From Janthinobacterium sp. (GTDB lineage: Bacteria; Pseudomonadota; Gammaproteobacteria; Burkholderiales; Burkholderiaceae_D): a stretch of DNA of 7,891 nucleotides. Below are positions 1 to 5,587 of this stretch, piece by piece. Position numbers and translations under genes: made by a program. The DNA is taken from the NCBI GenBank assembly GCA_003482555.1, contig DMYQ01000264.1, forward strand, positions 14,260-22,150. The letters run 5' to 3'. The notes below the pieces were generated by a model that saw only the letters and a list, made by a program, of their open reading frames with translations, was not told where the DNA came from and ran no database searches. Position 1 is the first letter of the stretch, and each line of letters opens with the position of its first letter.

Positions 1-7
1 TACTGAG

Positions 8-637
8 ATGACGCGCCCGAGCTCGCGCGACCCCCTGTCGCCGCAATTCTGGGATGAGCGCTTCGCCAGCGGCGTCACGCCCTGGGACCGGGGCGGGGTG
101 CCGCAAGCGCTGCGCCGCTTCGTGGCGGATGCCGGCGCGCCGTTGCACTGCCTGATTCCCGGTTGCGGCTCGGCCTACGAACTGGGCTTCCTGCTCGACG
201 CCGGCTGGGACGCCACCGCCATCGACTTTTCGGCGGCGGCCGTGGCGGCGGGACGGGCCGCCGTGGGCCGCTGGAGCGAGCGCGTGGTGCAAGCCGACTT
301 TTTCACCCACCAGCCGGCCCGCCCCCTGCAACTGATCTACGAGCGCGCCTTCCTGTGCGCCATGCCGCGCGCGATGTGGCCGCGGGTGGCGGCGCGCTGG
401 GCCGAATTGCTGGCCCCGGGCGCACTGCTGGCCGGGTTTTTCTTCTTCGATGAAGTCTTGCGCGGCCCGCCCTTTGGCATCGGCCGCGAGCAACTCGACG
501 CCTTGCTGGCGCCGTACTTCGACTGCCTCGCCGACGAGGCGGTCGACGATTCCATCCCCGTCTTCGTGGGCAAGGAACGCTGGATGATCTGGCGGCGCCG
601 GGCCGAAACCGCGGGCGCGGGCGAAAAAGCTTTATAA
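8..637 (+). CDS. TPMT-family class I SAM-dependent methyltransferase
   Basis: This 209-residue protein resembles the thiopurine S-methyltransferase (TPMT)-like branch of small class I methyltransferases, which move a methyl group from S-adenosylmethionine to a thiol, chalcogen or halide. The exact substrate cannot be read from sequence. Visible landmarks are an N-terminal FWDERF..G.TPWDRGG stretch (residues 14-30), the SAM-binding motif I LIPGCGSAYEL (49-59), the acidic motif II strand ending AIDFS (71-75), the family-typical YERAFLCAMP (111-120), GPPFGI (153-158) and a C-terminal ERWMIW (190-195). No signal peptide or membrane segment is seen, so it is probably cytosolic. Only seven bases precede the ATG and no in-frame stop is visible there, so a start further upstream cannot be excluded. 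The stop overlaps a TATAAT that may drive the next gene. Confidence 0.88.
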   Translation: MTRPSSRDPLSPQFWDERFASGVTPWDRGGVPQALRRFVADAGAPLHCLIPGCGSAYELGFLLDAGWDATAIDFSAAAVAAGRAAVGRWSERVVQADFFTHQPARPLQLIYERAFLCAMPRAMWPRVAARWAELLAPGALLAGFFFFDEVLRGPPFGIGREQLDALLAPYFDCLADEAVDDSIPVFVGKERWMIWRRRAETAGAGEKAL

Positions 638-638
638 T
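633..638 (+). promoter_or_regulatory. Candidate -10 element for the fmdB-family gene
   Basis: A perfect TATAAT overlaps the methyltransferase stop codon, 34 bases before the next start codon. No recognisable -35 hexamer lies 16-18 bases upstream, where the sequence is GC-rich coding DNA. A promoter is inferred from the perfect hexamer in otherwise GC-rich sequence and from its position. An activator-dependent or weak promoter is possible, as is chance. Confidence 0.45.
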
Positions 639-671
639 TCAGGGTTTTTGATGATTTTTGCGGAGTAATTG

Positions 672-980
672 ATGCCGATTTACGCTTACCGTTGTGACGA
701 TTGTGGTTTTGCCAAAGACGTCTTGCAAAAGATGTCCGACCCTGTGCTGACGGTATGCCTGTCGTGCGGCAAGCCCACGTTTAAGAAACAATTGACCGCC
801 GCCGGTTTCCAGCTCAAGGGCACGGGCTGGTATGCCACCGATTTCCGCGGCGGCACGCCGCCGTCGACGGCCGTGCCGAGCGGCCCGGTGGAGGCGGCGC
901 CGGCGAAGGATGCGGCGGCCGCCCCTGCCGCCGCCGCCGCGCCGGCAGCCGCGCCGGCCGCGCCCGCCAAAACGGAGTGA
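672..980 (+). CDS. FmdB-family zinc-ribbon protein
   Basis: This small protein (102 residues) belongs to the FmdB/CxxC_CxxC_SSSS zinc-ribbon family, often described as putative regulatory proteins. Its molecular role is not established. The N-terminus MPIYAYRCDDCG carries the first CxxC (Cys8, Cys11) and the second follows at Cys29-Cys32, together forming a likely zinc site. The family-typical FQLKGTGWYATDF segment follows at about residues 46-58. From about residue 67 the chain becomes a low-complexity Ala/Pro-rich tail, probably disordered. The ATG at 672 is preferred over the TTG three bases earlier because GGAG (662-665) sits six bases before it and family members begin MPIYAY. The gene precedes the DUF502 gene and aspS on the same strand, an arrangement I recall as common in related betaproteobacteria. 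Confidence 0.9.
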   Translation: MPIYAYRCDDCGFAKDVLQKMSDPVLTVCLSCGKPTFKKQLTAAGFQLKGTGWYATDFRGGTPPSTAVPSGPVEAAPAKDAAAAPAAAAAPAAAPAAPAKTE

Positions 981-1024
981 GGGATGCAAAGGCGTTCAGC
1001 GGCGGTGCCCTTGGACGTCCCGAC

Positions 1025-1068
1025 ACCGGCCCAATACCGGCCCAATACCGGCCCAATACCGGCCCGAT
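1025..1068 (+). repeat. 11-bp tandem repeat, four units
   Basis: Three exact copies of ACCGGCCCAAT (1025-1035, 1036-1046, 1047-1057) are followed by a fourth with one change (ACCGGCCCGAT, 1058-1068), after which the pattern decays. The array lies in the noncoding gap between the fmdB-family and DUF502 genes and ends 23 bases before a candidate extended -10. The unit length is close to one helical turn, so all copies face roughly the same side of the DNA. It could be a slippage-prone array, a repeated protein-binding site, or neutral. Confidence 0.9.
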
Positions 1069-1088
1069 ACCCGGTCCGGTGACTGGCC

Positions 1089-1097
1089 TGATATCCT
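1089..1097 (+). promoter_or_regulatory. Candidate extended -10 promoter for the DUF502 gene
   Basis: TGATATCCT matches the extended -10 form TGn followed by a TATAAT-like hexamer (TATCCT, 1092-1097). Transcription would begin around 1104, leaving a leader of about 20 bases before the ATG at 1125. No good -35 hexamer is present at the right distance, as is common for extended -10 promoters. This is a motif match only. Confidence 0.4.
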
Positions 1098-1124
1098 GCC
1101 TTGTCACCATCAACAGAGAAACCG

Positions 1125-1736
1125 ATGCGTAAATATTTCATTACCGGATTGCTGATTTTGGTTCCGCTGGCGATCACGGCCTGGGTCTTGAACCTGGTCA
1201 TCAGCACGATGGACCAGTCGCTCTTGCTGGTGCCGGCACGCTGGCAGCCGAGGGCCCTGTTCGGCTACGACATACCGGGCCTGGGCACCATCCTGACGAT
1301 CGTGATCGTCTTCGTGACCGGCTTGTTGACCAGTAATCTGGTGGGCAATTACGTGGTGCGCCTGTGGGAAAAAGTCTTGCAGCGCATTCCCATCGTCAAT
1401 TCGCTGTACGCGAGCGTGAAACAGGTGTCCGACACCCTGTTTTCCTCGTCCGGCAACGCCTTCCGCAAGGCGGTGCTGGTGCCGTATCCACACCAGCAAT
1501 CGTGGACCATCGCCTTCTTGACCGGGGTGCCGGGCGGCGACGTGAAGAACCACCTGGTGGGCGACTTCGTCAGCGTGTACGTGCCGACGACGCCCAACCC
1601 GACCTCCGGCTTCTTCCTGATGATGAAGCGCAGCGACGTCGTCGAGCTCGATATGAGCGTGGACGCCGCCCTCAAGTACATCGTGTCAATGGGTGTGGTG
1701 GCGCCGGAAATGGCGCCGCCGGCGGCGGTAAAATAA
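1125..1736 (+). CDS. DUF502 family membrane protein
   Basis: This 203-residue protein fits the DUF502 family of small inner-membrane proteins of unknown function. Two hydrophobic segments are visible at about residues 5-27 and 53-75, followed by a soluble C-terminal half. Recognisable family stretches are RIPIVNSLYASVKQ (87-100), a mid-protein FRKAVLVPYP (113-122) and VPTTPNPTSGFF (153-164). The ATG at 1125 is chosen over the in-frame TTG at 1101 because the protein then starts MRKYFITGLLILVPL, running directly into the first membrane helix as family members do, and because AGAGA (1115-1119) lies five bases upstream. A candidate extended -10 and an 11-bp tandem repeat precede it. Its position between the fmdB-family gene and aspS is, from memory, a conserved betaproteobacterial neighbourhood. 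Confidence 0.92.
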   Translation: MRKYFITGLLILVPLAITAWVLNLVISTMDQSLLLVPARWQPRALFGYDIPGLGTILTIVIVFVTGLLTSNLVGNYVVRLWEKVLQRIPIVNSLYASVKQVSDTLFSSSGNAFRKAVLVPYPHQQSWTIAFLTGVPGGDVKNHLVGDFVSVYVPTTPNPTSGFFLMMKRSDVVELDMSVDAALKYIVSMGVVAPEMAPPAAVK

Positions 1737-1747
1737 TACTGGGCGCG

Positions 1748-1768
1748 CGCGCCGGAACCCGGGGCGCG
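1748..1768 (+). terminator. GC-rich hairpin between the DUF502 gene and aspS
   Basis: CGCGCCGG (1748-1755) can pair with CCGG (1759-1762) and CGCG (1765-1768) around an AAC loop, leaving a two-base bulge (1763-1764). It starts 11 bases after the DUF502 stop. No T-run follows, so it is not a classical intrinsic terminator. It may attenuate read-through or protect the transcript end. Confidence 0.3.
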
Positions 1769-1782
1769 GCCGGATCGACCAA

Positions 1783-1788
1783 TACAAT
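1783..1788 (+). promoter_or_regulatory. Candidate -10 element for aspS
   Basis: TACAAT is a five-of-six match to the sigma-70 -10 consensus in a locally AT-rich patch, 21 bases before the aspS ATG. No convincing -35 is seen 16-18 bases upstream. It would start transcription near 1795, leaving a leader of about 15 bases that still includes the GAG ribosome-binding sequence at 1801-1803. Confidence 0.4.
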
Positions 1789-1809
1789 TTAACCTGGACT
1801 GAGAAATTT

Positions 1810-3624
1810 ATGTCAATGCGTACTCACTACTGCGGCCTCGTCACTGAAGCCATGCTCGGCCAAACCGTCAACCTGTGCGGCTGGGTGCATCGCCGGCGCG
1901 ACCATGGCGGCGTCATCTTCATCGACTTGCGCGACCGCGAAGGCCTGGTGCAAATCGTCTGCAACCCGGAGCAGGCCGAAGTGTTCAAGGTGGCCGAAGT
2001 GGTGCGCAACGAGTTTTGCCTGCGCGTCACCGGCGTCGTCAGCGACCGCCTGGAAGGCACCGTCAACAGCAATCTGAAGTCGGGCAAGATCGAAGTCGTC
2101 TGCAGCAATCTGGAAGTGCTGAACGCCTCGGTGACGCCGCCGTTCCAGCTGGACGACGACAATCTGTCGGAAACGACACGCCTGACGCACCGCGTGCTCG
2201 ACCTGCGCCGTCCGCAGATGCAAAACAATCTGCGCCTGCGCTACAAGGTGACGATGGAAGTGCGCAAGTACCTGGACGAGCTGGGCTTCATCGACATCGA
2301 AACGCCGATGCTGACCAAGTCGACCCCGGAAGGCGCGCGCGACTACCTGGTGCCGTCGCGCGTGAATGCCGGCAGCTTCTTCGCGCTGCCCCAATCGCCG
2401 CAACTGTTCAAGCAATTGCTGATGGTCGCCAACTTCGACCGCTACTACCAGATCGTCAAATGCTTCCGCGACGAAGACTTGCGCGCCGACCGCCAGCCGG
2501 AATTCACCCAGATCGACTGCGAAACGTCCTTCCTGTCCGAGCAGGAAATCCGCGACCTGTTTGAAAACATGATACGCATCGTGTTCAAGAACACGCTCGA
2601 CATCGACTTGCCGAACCCCTTCCCGGTGATGGACTTCGCCACCGCGATGGGCATGTACGGTTCCGACAAACCGGACATGCGCGTCAAGCTGGCCTTCACC
2701 GACCTGACCGCCGTCATGAAAGACGTCGACTTCAAGGTCTTTTCCGGCGCGGCCAACATGGAAGGCGGCCGCGTGGTCGGCTTGCTGGTACCGGGCGGCG
2801 CCAAGGAGGGTTCGGGGATGCCCCGTTCCGAGATCGACGCCTACACCCAGTTCGTGGCGATCTACGGCGCCAAGGGCCTCGCTTACATCAAGGTCAACGA
2901 TAAATCGAAGGGCCGCGACGGCCTGCAATCGCCGATCGTGAAGAACTTGCACGACGCGGCCCTGGCGCAAATCGTCGAACTGACGGGCGCGCAGGACGGC
3001 GACTTGATCTTCTTCGGCGCCGACAAGGCCAAGGTCGTCAACGACGCCATCGGCGCGCTGCGCGTGAAGATCGGGCACAGCGAATTCGGCAAGAAGGCCG
3101 GCCTGTTCGAAGACAGCTGGAAGCCTTTGTGGGTGGTCGACTTCCCGATGTTCGACTACGACGAGGAAGCCGATCGCTGGACGGCGACCCACCATCCGTT
3201 CACGGCGCCGAAAGACGGCCATGAAGACATGCTGGAAACGAATCCCGGCGCCTGCATCGCCAAGGCTTACGACATGGTCTTGAACGGCTGGGAACTGGGC
3301 GGCGGTTCGATCCGCATCCACCGCGAAGAAGTGCAGAGCAAGGTGTTCCGCGCCCTGAAGATCGACGCCGACGAAGCGCGCCTGAAGTTCGGCTTCCTGC
3401 TCGACGCGCTGCAATACGGCGCGCCTCCGCACGGCGGCCTGGCCTTCGGCCTGGATCGCATCGTCACCATGATGACCGGTTCCGATTCGATCCGCGACGT
3501 GATCGCCTTCCCGAAAACCCAGCGCGCCCAGTGTCTGCTGACACAGGCGCCGTCGGAAGTGGACGAGAAGCAATTGCGCGAACTGCACATCCGCCTGCGC
3601 GGCGCCGAGCCGAAGGTCGTTTAA
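1810..3624 (+). CDS. aspS: Aspartyl-tRNA synthetase (class II, bacterial type)
   Basis: AspRS charges tRNA-Asp with aspartate. The 604-residue length is normal for the bacterial type. In order one sees the N-terminal OB-fold anticodon-binding domain (about 1-110), the class II core with motif 1 around GFIDIETPMLTKSTPEGARD (159-178), QSPQLFKQLLM, motif 2 FRDEDLRADR (219-228), the bacterial GAD insertion (roughly 290-430), and motif 3 GGLAFGLDR (542-550). ATG 1810 is preferred over ATG 1816 because GAG at 1801-1803 is six bases upstream; the later start would align with the E. coli N-terminus and differs by two residues only. His32 in RRRDHGG matches the His reported to relax tRNA specificity in the Pseudomonas aeruginosa enzyme, where E. 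coli has Leu. This suggests, but does not prove, a non-discriminating enzyme that also makes Asp-tRNA(Asn) for amidation by GatCAB. Confidence 0.98.
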   Translation: MSMRTHYCGLVTEAMLGQTVNLCGWVHRRRDHGGVIFIDLRDREGLVQIVCNPEQAEVFKVAEVVRNEFCLRVTGVVSDRLEGTVNSNLKSGKIEVVCSNLEVLNASVTPPFQLDDDNLSETTRLTHRVLDLRRPQMQNNLRLRYKVTMEVRKYLDELGFIDIETPMLTKSTPEGARDYLVPSRVNAGSFFALPQSPQLFKQLLMVANFDRYYQIVKCFRDEDLRADRQPEFTQIDCETSFLSEQEIRDLFENMIRIVFKNTLDIDLPNPFPVMDFATAMGMYGSDKPDMRVKLAFTDLTAVMKDVDFKVFSGAANMEGGRVVGLLVPGGAKEGSGMPRSEIDAYTQFVAIYGAKGLAYIKVNDKSKGRDGLQSPIVKNLHDAALAQIVELTGAQDGDLIFFGADKAKVVNDAIGALRVKIGHSEFGKKAGLFEDSWKPLWVVDFPMFDYDEEADRWTATHHPFTAPKDGHEDMLETNPGACIAKAYDMVLNGWELGGGSIRIHREEVQSKVFRALKIDADEARLKFGFLLDALQYGAPPHGGLAFGLDRIVTMMTGSDSIRDVIAFPKTQRAQCLLTQAPSEVDEKQLRELHIRLRGAEPKVV

Positions 3625-3689
3625 TAAGTTGTTGCTGGTGGCCCGTTATGCTCCCAGTCGATGCCATAGTTTGTGCGGCAACGATTGAG

Positions 3690-3699
3690 GGCGTAATGG
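3690..3699 (+). repeat. Left copy of the 10-bp direct repeat flanking the cassette
   Basis: GGCGTAATGG here is identical to 5578-5587. The two copies bracket the ATPase/TOPRIM-like pair. The bases on either side differ, so the match is exactly ten bases. It could be a target-site or recombination footprint, or a coincidence found by inspection. Confidence 0.5.
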
Positions 3700-3844
3700 G
3701 AGATGCGTGAATCGTCAATCATGCGATGCAATGCGCAAGTAAAAAAGCAAGGGACGGCTGAGCAATTCGCGAGGCGCAGCGATATCGAATGTCCGACCGC
3801 ATGTGGCTGATGTTCAGCGGGATACACCGGCGAATGGAATCTAC

Positions 3845-3849
3845 AAAGG
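3845..3849 (+). promoter_or_regulatory. Ribosome-binding site deciding the ATPase start
   Basis: AAAGG lies eight bases before the ATG at 3858. The upstream in-frame ATG at 3789 has no comparable sequence at a suitable distance. This supports the shorter protein, whose N-terminus also matches the family. Confidence 0.55.
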
Positions 3850-3857
3850 CGGGAAGA

Positions 3858-4988
3858 ATGCATATTAGTCACCTCAAACTCAGGAATTGGCGTAACTTTC
3901 ATTCTGTTAGTGTCAACCTGGGATATCGTGTCTACCTGATTGGCCCCAATGCCTCGGGTAAGTCAAATTTTCTGGATGTCTTTCGATTTCTTCGAGATAT
4001 TGCCGGCGAGGGCTTGCAAAAGGCAGTGCAAGTGCATCGAGGTGGTATTTCTTCATTGCGCAGTTTGAGTGCGCGCCAATATTCCAATATCGATATCGAT
4101 GTCATGATCAGTGATGAGCAGGATATGTGGAATTATCGTCTTGTTATTAATCAAGATAATCTCAGTCGCCCCACAATCAAAGAAGAGTTTGTTTCCCGAA
4201 ACGGACAGGAAATCGAAAAACGCCCGAATAAGCATGATGAGCGTGATCCGGAACGCCTTCGCTATACCTCGTTGGAGCAGGTTGTGGCGAATCATGATTT
4301 TCGTCAGCTATCAGAATTCTTTCGTAGCGTTTCCTACCAAAATTTATTGCCGCAGGTCGTAAGAGATCCGAAAGGATTTACCTCGATGCCGGTTGCTGAT
4401 GATCCATTCGGGCGTGATTTCATGCTGCGTTTATGGCGTACTCAACCAAGAACCCGGGAGTCACGTTTAAAGAAAATCGGTGCCGCCCTAAAGGTTGCAG
4501 TACCTCAGTTGACAAAAATTACCGTTGACATGGATGAGGTCGGATCTCCCCATTTAATAGTGGGTTATGAACATTGGCGTTCAATTGATGCCAAACAATA
4601 TGAGCGCGACCTGTCAGATGGGACCTTGCGTTTGTTGGGGTTGTTGTGGAGTTTATTTGAAGGTAGCGGACCTTTGTTACTCGAAGAGCCGGAAATTTCG
4701 CTTCACTCGGAAGTGGTGAACCGCCTACCTGAAATTATCGAACGGATCAATCGTTCGCGAAAAATAAAACGACAAATTTTGATCAGCACACATTCGGAAG
4801 ATCTTTTGAGCGATAAAGGTATCGCGGCGGAAGAGGTATTGAGATTGCAGCCCAGTAAGGATGGTACTCAAGTGCTTGAAGCTAGCGCTGAAGACAAGGA
4901 AATGGTCAAGCAGGGTTTGTCTGTGGCCGATGTGATTTTTCCGAAGTCGGCTCCGAAAAATATTTCACAATTGGTATTTGCGTTCTGA
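3858..4988 (+). CDS. COG4637-like AAA/ABC-type ATPase (AAA_21 fold), partner of a TOPRIM-like protein
   Basis: This 376-residue cytosolic protein is an ABC/RecF-like ATPase related to the predicted ATPases of COG4637/AAA_21 and more distantly to OLD-family ATPases. Visible elements are an N-terminal strand HLKLRNWRNF (5-14), Walker A GPNASGKS (29-36), a middle region with several charged helices, the signature-like LSDGTLRLLGLL (252-263), Walker B LLLEEPEISLH (273-283) with Glu276/Glu277, and the switch histidine in ISTHSED (His312). All nucleotide-handling motifs look intact, so it should be active. An open frame extends upstream to an ATG at 3789, but the start at 3858 has an AAAGG site and begins with the family N-terminus. 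Its stop overlaps the next start (TGATG at 4986-4990), implying coupled translation of the TOPRIM-like partner. The gene is much AT-richer than its neighbours (22/60 G+C at 4141-4200), pointing to horizontal acquisition. A defence role is inferred by analogy with ATPase/TOPRIM pairs; no substrate can be read from the sequence. Confidence 0.9.
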   Translation: MHISHLKLRNWRNFHSVSVNLGYRVYLIGPNASGKSNFLDVFRFLRDIAGEGLQKAVQVHRGGISSLRSLSARQYSNIDIDVMISDEQDMWNYRLVINQDNLSRPTIKEEFVSRNGQEIEKRPNKHDERDPERLRYTSLEQVVANHDFRQLSEFFRSVSYQNLLPQVVRDPKGFTSMPVADDPFGRDFMLRLWRTQPRTRESRLKKIGAALKVAVPQLTKITVDMDEVGSPHLIVGYEHWRSIDAKQYERDLSDGTLRLLGLLWSLFEGSGPLLLEEPEISLHSEVVNRLPEIIERINRSRKIKRQILISTHSEDLLSDKGIAAEEVLRLQPSKDGTQVLEASAEDKEMVKQGLSVADVIFPKSAPKNISQLVFAF

Positions 4989-5584
4989 TGATTTTGAATA
5001 TTTTAGTCGAAGGGTATGTTGATGAGGCTGTAGCTTGGAAGCTAATAGAAGAGGCTGGGCACCAGGCGGGTATCGCGTATGGAAAAAAAGGATGGACTTA
5101 TATTCAAAAAAAAGTAGGCGCATTTGATCGAACATGTGGTGTACATGGTTTGTTGACCTTGGTCGACTTGATGGATACCAGGCTTGAATGTCCTGCTGCG
5201 GTAGTGAAAGAATGGCTGCCTCGCTGTGCCGAGAAGCACATTTTCCGCATCGTTGTAAGGGAAATTGAATCATGGATTTTGGCTGACCGCGCTGGCATGG
5301 CAGATTTCTTAAATATTCCGCTTTCCAAGTTGCAGATTGACGCTGAAGCTCAGACTGATCCAAAGCAAACGCTGATTAATCTGGCGCGGGGATCTCGGAC
5401 AAAAGCTATTCGGGACGCGCTCGTGCCACAAAAAGGACTATCGGTGTCCGAAGGCCCTTTGTATTCATCCGAATTAATCCGTTTCGTGATGGAAAAATGG
5501 AATCCTATGAAGGCACAGGCGAATTCGGTGAGTTTGGCAAAATGCCTATTGAGGTTGACGCAATTAAAAAACGGAATGGCGTAA
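4988..5584 (+). CDS. DUF4276-like protein with TOPRIM-like fold
   Basis: This 198-residue protein resembles the DUF4276 family, which has a TOPRIM-like fold and is often encoded beside COG4637-type ATPases. TOPRIM domains of OLD nucleases and topoisomerases use a conserved Glu and a DxD pair to bind metal and cut DNA. Here the N-terminal ILVEGYVDEAVA (5-16) supplies Glu8, and LTLVDLMDTR (56-65) supplies Asp60 and Asp63. Further family landmarks are RIVVREIESWILADR (87-101), DPKQTLINLARGSR (124-137) and the late GPLYSSELIRFVMEKWNP. The spacing D-L-M-D is unusual because a Met stands where the second acid of a DxD would be expected. The start overlaps the ATPase stop, and the stop overlaps the nudB ATG as TAATG. 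No membrane segment or signal peptide is seen. Nuclease activity is inferred, not shown; a catalytically dead sensor is the alternative. Confidence 0.85.
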   Translation: MILNILVEGYVDEAVAWKLIEEAGHQAGIAYGKKGWTYIQKKVGAFDRTCGVHGLLTLVDLMDTRLECPAAVVKEWLPRCAEKHIFRIVVREIESWILADRAGMADFLNIPLSKLQIDAEAQTDPKQTLINLARGSRTKAIRDALVPQKGLSVSEGPLYSSELIRFVMEKWNPMKAQANSVSLAKCLLRLTQLKNGMA

Positions 5585-5587
5585 TGG
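5578..5587 (+). repeat. Right copy of the 10-bp direct repeat, spanning the TOPRIM-like stop and the nudB start
   Basis: GGCGTAATGG is identical to 3690-3699. This copy contains the TAA (5582-5584) that ends the TOPRIM-like gene and the ATG (5584-5586) that begins nudB. The junction between accessory and housekeeping DNA could therefore lie exactly here. Confidence 0.5.

Larger units (their letters stand above)
3625..3857 (+). other. Unexplained gap between aspS and the ATPase gene
   Basis: This 233-base stretch has intermediate composition (a hand count gives 34/60 G+C at 3631-3690), between aspS and the AT-richer cassette. No strong promoter, clear T-tailed terminator or tRNA was recognised. 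It contains the left copy of a 10-bp direct repeat (3690-3699) and an ATGCG word repeated around 3703-3740. A minus-strand open frame runs through it (3621-3902) but matches no family I know. The gap must hold the cassette's promoter unless the cassette is transcribed from aspS. It may be the remnant of an older insertion. Confidence 0.5.

Noticed and set aside
1025..1068. Tandem repeat as a CRISPR array
   Set aside because: The 11-bp units are contiguous with no spacers and no cas genes are present.
1813..3588. 591-codon open frame on the minus strand opposite aspS
   Set aside because: It mirrors the GC-biased codons of a certain aspS gene. The translation is rich in H, V, A, Q and R with no recognisable domain, typical of an antisense shadow.
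3789..3857. Upstream start (ATG 3789) giving a 399-residue ATPase
   Set aside because: The extra 23 residues do not resemble the family N-terminus and lack a nearby ribosome-binding site. The ATG at 3858 has both.
3621..3902. 93-codon minus-strand frame over the aspS-ATPase gap as a real gene or transposase fragment
   Set aside because: It overlaps the start of the ATPase gene, has no clear ribosome-binding site, and I see no transposase catalytic motif. It is kept only as a reason to search the gap for repeats.
4089..4100. 12-bp palindrome ATCGATATCGAT
   Set aside because: It encodes Ile-Asp-Ile-Asp in the ATPase gene. Alternating ATC/GAT codons give the palindrome automatically, so no regulatory role is needed.
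5497..5583. Upstream start (ATG 5497) giving a 178-residue NudB
   Set aside because: The extra 29 residues lie inside the TOPRIM-like gene in another frame and do not resemble NudB; family similarity starts at 5584 with FKIPESV.
5549..5584. Promoter for nudB from TTGACG (5555-5560)
   Set aside because: The -35-like hexamer has no matching -10 at 16-18 bases; the sequence there is TGGCGTAA. The AT-rich hexamer TAAAAT at 5592-5597 is too far away and inside the coding region.
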